Shown here one piece after another: positions 11,606 to 46,500 of a stretch of DNA of 46,500 nt (position 1 is the first letter of the stretch; every line of letters begins with the position of its first letter). The notes under the pieces are model-generated. The model was not told the DNA's origin. It ran no database searches and saw nothing but the letters and a program-made list of their open reading frames with translations. Made by a program: the position numbers and the translations under genes. The stretch is from assembly GCF_964340395.1 (NCBI RefSeq), contig NC_135558.1, positions 4,546,001-4,592,500 on the forward strand. Reading direction: 5' to 3'. This DNA comes from Glandiceps talaboti (taxonomy: Eukaryota; Hemichordata; Enteropneusta; Spengelidae).

Positions 11606-13123
11606 ATGTGCACTCGTCGGAGATTCGTCGTTCAGGTCGTTCCAGCGAGTGTTGCTGTGATTTTTGGCATACTAAGTATTCTACTTTACATATCAGGATA
11701 CGCACCAACTTTGATATCATTATGGAAGCTAAATTCTAACCCAGGCGTTGTTCGTTACTCGCAAACTGACCATGAAATGCGTTGCTATGGTGATATGGAT
11801 ATGTTGGTATTGATAAATAGCGCTGTTTCTCACATTGAGACTAGAAAACTGATCAGAGAAACGTGGTTGAAGAAACAACATTTTGGAGTTTTGAATATTG
11901 GACATGTCTTTATCGTTGGATATCCTGAAGGTGTTGACCTGAGAGAGAAGATCGAGCAAGAGCATGCCAAATATGGCGATTTGATGGTGGGAAATTTGAA
12001 GGAAAGTTACCGCAACAACACCGCACGGATGATGCTGTCGTTCAAATGGATAGCAAAATATTGTACTAATGTTCGATATTTATTGAAAGTTGAAGACCAT
12101 GTTGTTATTTTCCCTCGACGGCTTTTGAGACAGATTCGTTTACTGGCTATGAGTAATTATAACACCACGGCGTTCGTTCTCGGTAAAGTTCGTAAAGCTG
12201 GAGCTAGAGCGATTCGAATGAATACTCATAGGAATTATGTCTCGAAGAAGGAGTATTCGGAGCCATCATACCCGATGTATTGCTACGGATTTGCGTTTGT
12301 CATGTCAAACAACCTAATACCTAAGATACTAGCTAAAGCAACTAGGACACCCCCAATACCGCTTGAAGACATCTACCTAGGTAAGACTACAGTAGTTGTA
12401 ATATGTAGTGTTCATCTCTTATGTTAAGCATGTACATGTATACCATCTCTCATTTAAATGTAATTTTACTAGCACCTGTGACTTGCCATGTGTAAACGTC
12501 TCCAAATATCGTCTGCGCTTTTATGGCTAAAGATTGGATTAAAAATGTTATTTTCATTTCGAATTATATTTAGTACAGGACAAAATTTCGAAAGTTGTTA
12601 TAAAAAAGAAACAGAAATTTTACGCTTTTCCTTCTAAATTTTGACGAAAACTGCTGATAAAGCTTAGAATATTACAGCTTGTAAGCTTATTAAGTCACTA
12701 CTGGGTTCTTCCTGCTAATTTGTGGCGTTTAATATGTATACACTTCGGGTTTATTGAAAGCCAGGAATCCTATATAGTATCTCAGACCACTGCTTTATTA
12801 CAAAGAAGTCTCAAAAACAAGTTTAAAATAATTGTCACCAGGTCTGTTCAGTAGGTTCACAAAATTGTATTTTATAATACATTAAGTTTTTATGAATAAA
12901 CATATGTATACGATGTATATGACGTCTGACCCCTTCATTTATCTTTACTTTGACAGGTGTGCTCCTGCATAAAATTGGCGTGAAGCCAATCGACAGTAGC
13001 TCCTTCTGTAAGAGACCAGCCGAGTATGAAACAAGCGAGTTAAAACACTGTGCAGCAGTCCACGACAGCACTGCTACTGTACAAAGTATATCAAAATTAT
13101 GGTACAGAGGAATCACTGACTGA
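11606..13123 (+). CDS. Beta-1,3-galactosyltransferase-like (GT31) type II membrane protein
   Basis: Coding exons are 11606-12380 and 12957-13123 (phase 1 intron, TGA at 13121-13123), 313 aa. The start is the ATG at 11606, eight bases after an acceptor (ttttcag), so the upstream exon is non-coding. A basic N-terminus (CTRRR) is followed by a hydrophobic segment at residues 7-32, giving Golgi type II topology. Family landmarks in order are IRETW (83-87), ESYRNNTARMM (133-143), the DxD region KVEDHVVI (161-168), CYGFAFVMS (226-234) and PLEDIYLG (252-259). GT31 enzymes transfer galactose or GlcNAc in beta-1,3 linkage in the Golgi lumen. The DDD normally found at 163-165 reads E-D-H, and the usual GGG before the VMS/VLS block reads YGF, so activity or metal use may be altered. 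Sequons lie at N137 and N186. The exact enzyme is not identifiable. Confidence 0.9.
12381..12956 (+). other. Intron of the glycosyltransferase gene
   Basis: Bounded by gtaagac and tttgacag. The intron falls inside the EDIYLG-VLLHK motif. No other feature is seen in it. Confidence 0.9.
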
Positions 13124-14819
13124 GAAATCCAACATGGCTAATAGTAGACAAAATGGGGTGCAATTTTCGTTAAAAGTCAACAGCTTTAGTTGAGCTTACA
13201 TAGTAAAGCGCGTACCGTCCCTATAAGCAATACAGTAAGCGATACATTCTTACGTAAGGGGCTAAGGTTGCGATAGCTGCAATGATTGTAGCGTTCATTA
13301 CGATTTGAGGGTATTTTCTTCTGTTTTGTGTTTTTTTCCGTTTCGATGTTTAACCGGAAGTAAACGTTACAATTCCTGTAACGTTAACGCAATTAATCAA
13401 TATTAAGCTTACAATAAGTTATTTCTAGTAGACTGCCGATAATCATATTACAATATATTGATTCTAAGTTGATTTCTTGACCCTTATAAAGCATAGATAG
13501 TGTATTTCGCTTAAATTAGACTAAATATATACAACTTATGACTCGTTCACAGAAATAAGCATGTTTTATAATAAAGTATAAACTATATGTTAAGGTAATG
13601 AATATAACCTATAAATTTTGCGTCAACAAGGTGGCTGCCACTAATCTAGAATGAAACCAGATGTAGGGAATTTAGCGCGATTTCTTTTATTGTACCGAGG
13701 TACAGCTCACAGAATAAAAAAAAATGAACAAACAAATTCTCTGTTCAGTCAATAATCTTATGTTATGGAAAGTAAGGAAACGACATAACCAATCTGTCTT
13801 ATTTTTAAAAAGATCATCTGTTACACACATCACATCGTCCCAACGCTGCTATGCTAGCTAGCCGAGTTGTTATTTAGCATTCATATGTTGACACTCTTTA
13901 CTCTGCATCATTCAAAGTTTGCCAACAAATCAGATGGCCAAAATAGTCATTAACATATAACCTTTTTCTCACACCATAAATTTTAGATTTAAGAGTCGAA
14001 ATGCTATAGAGTACTATTGTAACATTTTGTGTCTATTGTTTACTTATAAAAGAAGTGTTAATAAGTTGAACTGTTTTTATGGTTGTTGTCAATAGCATAT
14101 TGAGGTAAATAAAGATGTCGAGCCGTATTCATCACATTAGATTTTATATCAGCTATGATATATATGTCAGATTCGAATTATCGTATTTCCTTATTTGGAG
14201 TCTATTAATATTCATTAATTTACATAATCATTTCACTGGAGACCGGAATTGTCCTTTCACTAATACTAACACGAATTCAATGGTTTGATCACATGACCAA
14301 CATGACACGTTCATAGAGACATAAAAGTTGGAGTTTCTTCAGCAATCGTTGAATTTTACAACAAAATTGTTGTTTCTGCTTAGTTTATTTCTTTGGTTGT
14401 TGTGTTAATAATTCGGAAACAAGTTGTCCCATGATTCCTACACCGGTCATTGGCATTTGGTGAAATGTTATAATAATCCTGGAGTGGAAAAAGAGACACG
14501 AAGATGCATTCTATAATTATAAACTTTACTGTAAGTAATGATTCAGGTCAAATTCCTTGATTGGCATATCCTGTCAGGTTTAGTATAGGAGGGGGTTGGC
14601 GATGGGATCAGCAAATCCACGTGGTTTCTCTAAAATATGAGTTTTATCCACATGAGTCAGGCTTACGCGTAATTGGTGTCTTTATAATTTCAAAAAAAAC
14701 GTCAACAAAAGAGATACACAGGAAAATCTAAAATAACTGTTTTTACAAAGAAGTATCTATCATCACCCATAAACATCATGCATACATCAGCATATGGTAC
14801 ATGTATAACATTTCTTCAT

Positions 14820-15063
14820 CTACACACCCCCAGGTGCATCCCCATTACATTTCAGCCCAATCTGCTCAGTAGTTTTGGAATTAAAGATTTTTGACCAAAA
14901 GACACATTTGTATCCCTAATTTGCTTATCACTGATGGAATCATCATGCCATGAACAATGCTTTATCTAAACACCCCTAAGAATGTTCCCATCAAATTTCA
15001 GACTGATCAGCCCACACACACACACACACACACACATAGACATCCATCCACAGACAGACAGAC
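14820..15063 (+). mobile_element. Degraded retroelement-like segment ending in CA and CAGA repeats
   Basis: Two related blocks occur (cattacatttcagcccaatctgctc..., then catcaaatttcagactgatcagcc), the first followed by 'agtagttttggaattaaag'. The segment ends in CACACA and CAGACAGACAGACA. Such phrases with a CAGA tail are common at 3' ends of invertebrate non-LTR elements. No open reading frame remains, and the family is not assigned. Confidence 0.4.
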
Positions 15064-15670
15064 ACTTTGCCATGCCTATAGCACTACTGAACCTTATCAG
15101 TTCAGTTGTGCTAATGATCCAAGTCAACCATGAACACTGTATGTGGTCTGAGTTAATTCCCTAAAGTCCAAGTGATTCTCTGTACAAGTGGAAATATGAG
15201 AGTGATTAAGACTGTGATTCTAGTATAGTTACATGATCTACCAGCTAGGTGCAGAGATCAAAACGTAACAATAGTACATAGAACTGATTGTGATGAGATT
15301 TATGTGGCCAGCAATGACTTCATTCATTCCAGGCACTGACACAAGTATGACACTTAAGTTCTTGTAGCAGTAACAGTACATATTTATTTTAACAGAAGCA
15401 GTAATTGCATTAACATTCATGAATGACAATCAAGTACAATTGATGATGTCAAATAAAGGCGTTGAAGCCATGGTGTAAAATCATTCAACTCGATGACAAC
15501 ATCTGATTACATACTCAGAGAAGGGCTAGATTTGATGTGTACGCACTCTACATAAACTTTCATTTGTTTTCACATGAGTTGTCTCTACCCAGCGAAAATA
15601 ATGAAAGATTCTACCGTGTGAGAAAGGGATGGCAATCATATAAGATTTGGAAAATATATCCAATATGACG

Positions 15671-15837
15671 TTGTGGGCAGGACTAAAGTGGTGCAAATTT
15701 GAATTCCTTCTATCCCAGTCTGCCATTGGTTGCAGCTGCATCATGTGATTCACTTGTGGGCAGGACTAAACTGATGAAAATTTGAATACTTGCATTCTGG
15801 TCTGTCATTGGTCACAACTGCATCATGTGATGTACAC
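15671..15837. repeat. 83-bp tandem duplication (two units)
   Basis: Units begin at 15671 and 15754 (ttgtgggcaggactaaa in both) and each ends with gcatcatgtga. They are diverged and intergenic. Each contains an inverted CCAAT box (attggt). Confidence 0.85.
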
Positions 15838-17128
15838 ATGGCATCATTATAAATGTAAATGTTGATAGCAGTCACTACATTAATGTTGCTAAGTGAACCA
15901 GGTAATTATTGTCCGAGTTTCTCTTCATGTGTCATATACATGGCAAGACTATAGAATGTGCGATTAAAAACAAAGTTATACATTACAATTTGTAGCTGTA
16001 GGTGAATACAGACATCATCAACTAAATACACTGACTGTCATCCAATATGACATACTTGTACAAGTCTTGTCAGACTGAGTGTTCATTAGCAAAAGAAAAA
16101 CAATATATTTGTGATTGAAACACTACATACATATTGTTGTCCAATAGCTGGAGATTTAAAAAAATGTTTTATATGTCAACTAGACTAGAGTGATAATCAT
16201 TTTTAGCACTAAAATATGAAATTAAAAATAGTGACAATCTACAAAGAAATGCAGATAGAGATATGACATTGTAAATGTCAGATGTGCAGTACTCAAAAAC
16301 CTCTTTTGTACGGAAAAAATGTTGCATGTTTCCTTTATCTTGTGAAGATATTGTCTACAAGGGTAAATACAATAACAGTGTCATTTTTTTTCAGCAATTC
16401 AGAAGGGCTGTCATATTTTTTCATATATTCAGAAGGGTCATCATTTTCCCCCACGATACCTCCATTACATTTTGACTATAACCCAAACCATACTCAATAC
16501 TTATTAAACCAAATTGCTTACTCTTTGATAAAATGTTGTCTATAATTTCGATATTACATTAATAGGGTGAAGATTTGTTCAAAATTAATTTTGGGTCAGT
16601 GAATGATTCTTCTGAGACACAGAATCAATATTATATGTTTAGTTTAGCCTAGATTATTATTCAATTGATAGAATGACAAACTTAATTAAGTCTCCAAAAA
16701 TGTTAAAGGAATTTGTACCCGTTAAATATAAAAAGATACAATGGATGATATACCAAATGACGAAATTGGGGAAAAGCACGCTATATAATATATTATATAA
16801 TGCCAAGCTTATCATTCATTTCTTATCCATATTTGGTTACTTTAATATTTACGTTACTGGAACACTGATATTATTACTATACTGGTAATCACATTTGAAA
16901 ACATGCAACACTTTTTTTTATAAGCTTCTCATCTTTGTATTGACTGATATGATTAGTCACAGGGTAAATTCTTTCAAATGAGAAAACAAATCTCATGGGT
17001 GTAGATCTTCCAGTTGTCTTAGAGTTGATTCAAGGAATAAATCATTTGATTTTCATATTCTGGTTTCAGTAATTCTACTGTGAATCAACTCAATGTGCAG
17101 GGTTATCATTCTTGGTTATACAGGAGAT

Positions 17129-46241
<29,113 letters not shown>

Positions 46242-46500
46242 CTGAAAAATTAAAACACCAGTTATTACTATATTATGTGACTTTCTAGCAGTATCATGAT
46301 TCTCTTTGCATAAATAAGTAACCAACTATCATGCTAAGTACCAATAATATGCCATATTCCTGTTGCCAAAATGATGGAGATTGTACAGTTTGACCACTAG
46401 GGGGCGCTGTTTGGCAGCAGGCTTTAACAATTTTTTAGATGAGGGTCGGAAACATTACAATACGCTGACACACTCTGAACATCATTCTTCATATTATTAA
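46242..46500. other. UBR4: UBR4 intron at the right edge
   Basis: Intron upstream of exon w1. No further exon is recognised before the window ends. It contains the CTCF-like site at 46394-46409. Confidence 0.7.
46394..46409 (+). promoter_or_regulatory. CTCF-like motif (strong consensus)
   Basis: CCACTAGGGGGCGCTG is a full match to the CTCF core consensus. It lies within a UBR4 intron. Motif match only; occupancy is unknown. Confidence 0.45.

Larger units (their letters stand above)
13124..17128. other. Convergent intergenic region between glycosyltransferase and UBR4
   Basis: Both flanking genes point into this region, so it holds two 3'UTRs. Candidate poly(A) hexamers are AATAAA at 13570-13575, 13713-13718 and near 14107 for the plus-strand gene, and ATTAAA (TTTAAT at 16841-16846) for UBR4. 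It also contains a retroelement-like segment with CA and CAGA repeats (about 14820-15063), an 83-bp tandem duplication (15671-15837) and an 18-bp AT palindrome (16782-16799). No coding exon is supported. Confidence 0.6.

Overview
The window is AT-rich, intron-dense nuclear DNA from an animal, most likely a marine invertebrate (invertebrate deuterostome or lophotrochozoan; I cannot place it further). The reasons are short exons (about 60-240 bp) with canonical GT/AG junctions, introns of a few hundred bases, abundant microsatellites (CA/TG, ATTGT, AAC, TCTG), and a UBR4-type giant ubiquitin ligase spread over dozens of exons. No tRNA, rRNA, CRISPR or prokaryotic feature was seen.

Layout. (1) 1677-6735 (+): the 3' part of an armadillo-repeat (ARM) protein gene, nine exons joined with consistent phases, ending at a TAA. 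It is followed by a probable 2-kb 3'UTR and an AATAAA with a GT-rich microsatellite just downstream (8743-8829). (2) 8830-11598: non-coding, with a T47 tract, a 46-bp minisatellite with alternating unit types (about 9785-10120) and an AATA microsatellite. (3) 11606-13123 (+): a complete two-exon, 313-aa type II membrane glycosyltransferase of the beta-1,3-galactosyltransferase (GT31) family, whose DxD-region residues are altered. (4) 13124-17128: intergenic. (5) 46241 down to 17129 (-): the C-terminal 1,977 codons of UBR4 in 44 exons, every junction phase-consistent. It includes the cysteine-rich zinc region, the CCIC hemiRING region and the native C-terminus. It is convergent with the glycosyltransferase gene, and its 5' part lies beyond the right edge.

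The most unusual signal is structural. At least 14 splice junctions, in both multi-exon genes and on both strands, lie inside a local tandem duplication that copies the exon edge together with the adjoining intron. Nine involve donors and five involve acceptors. Copy number runs from one extra copy to seven, with periods of 37 to about 145 bp (for example exact 49-, 50- and 60-bp arrays). The surplus copies always sit in the intron and often retain a usable-looking splice site. In two arrays the first extra unit is 102 bp and reads through in frame, so a downstream donor would add 34 residues. In another array the five inner copies have all lost the donor GT while the two outermost copies keep it. 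This pattern, rather than any one gene, is the best candidate for something undescribed here.
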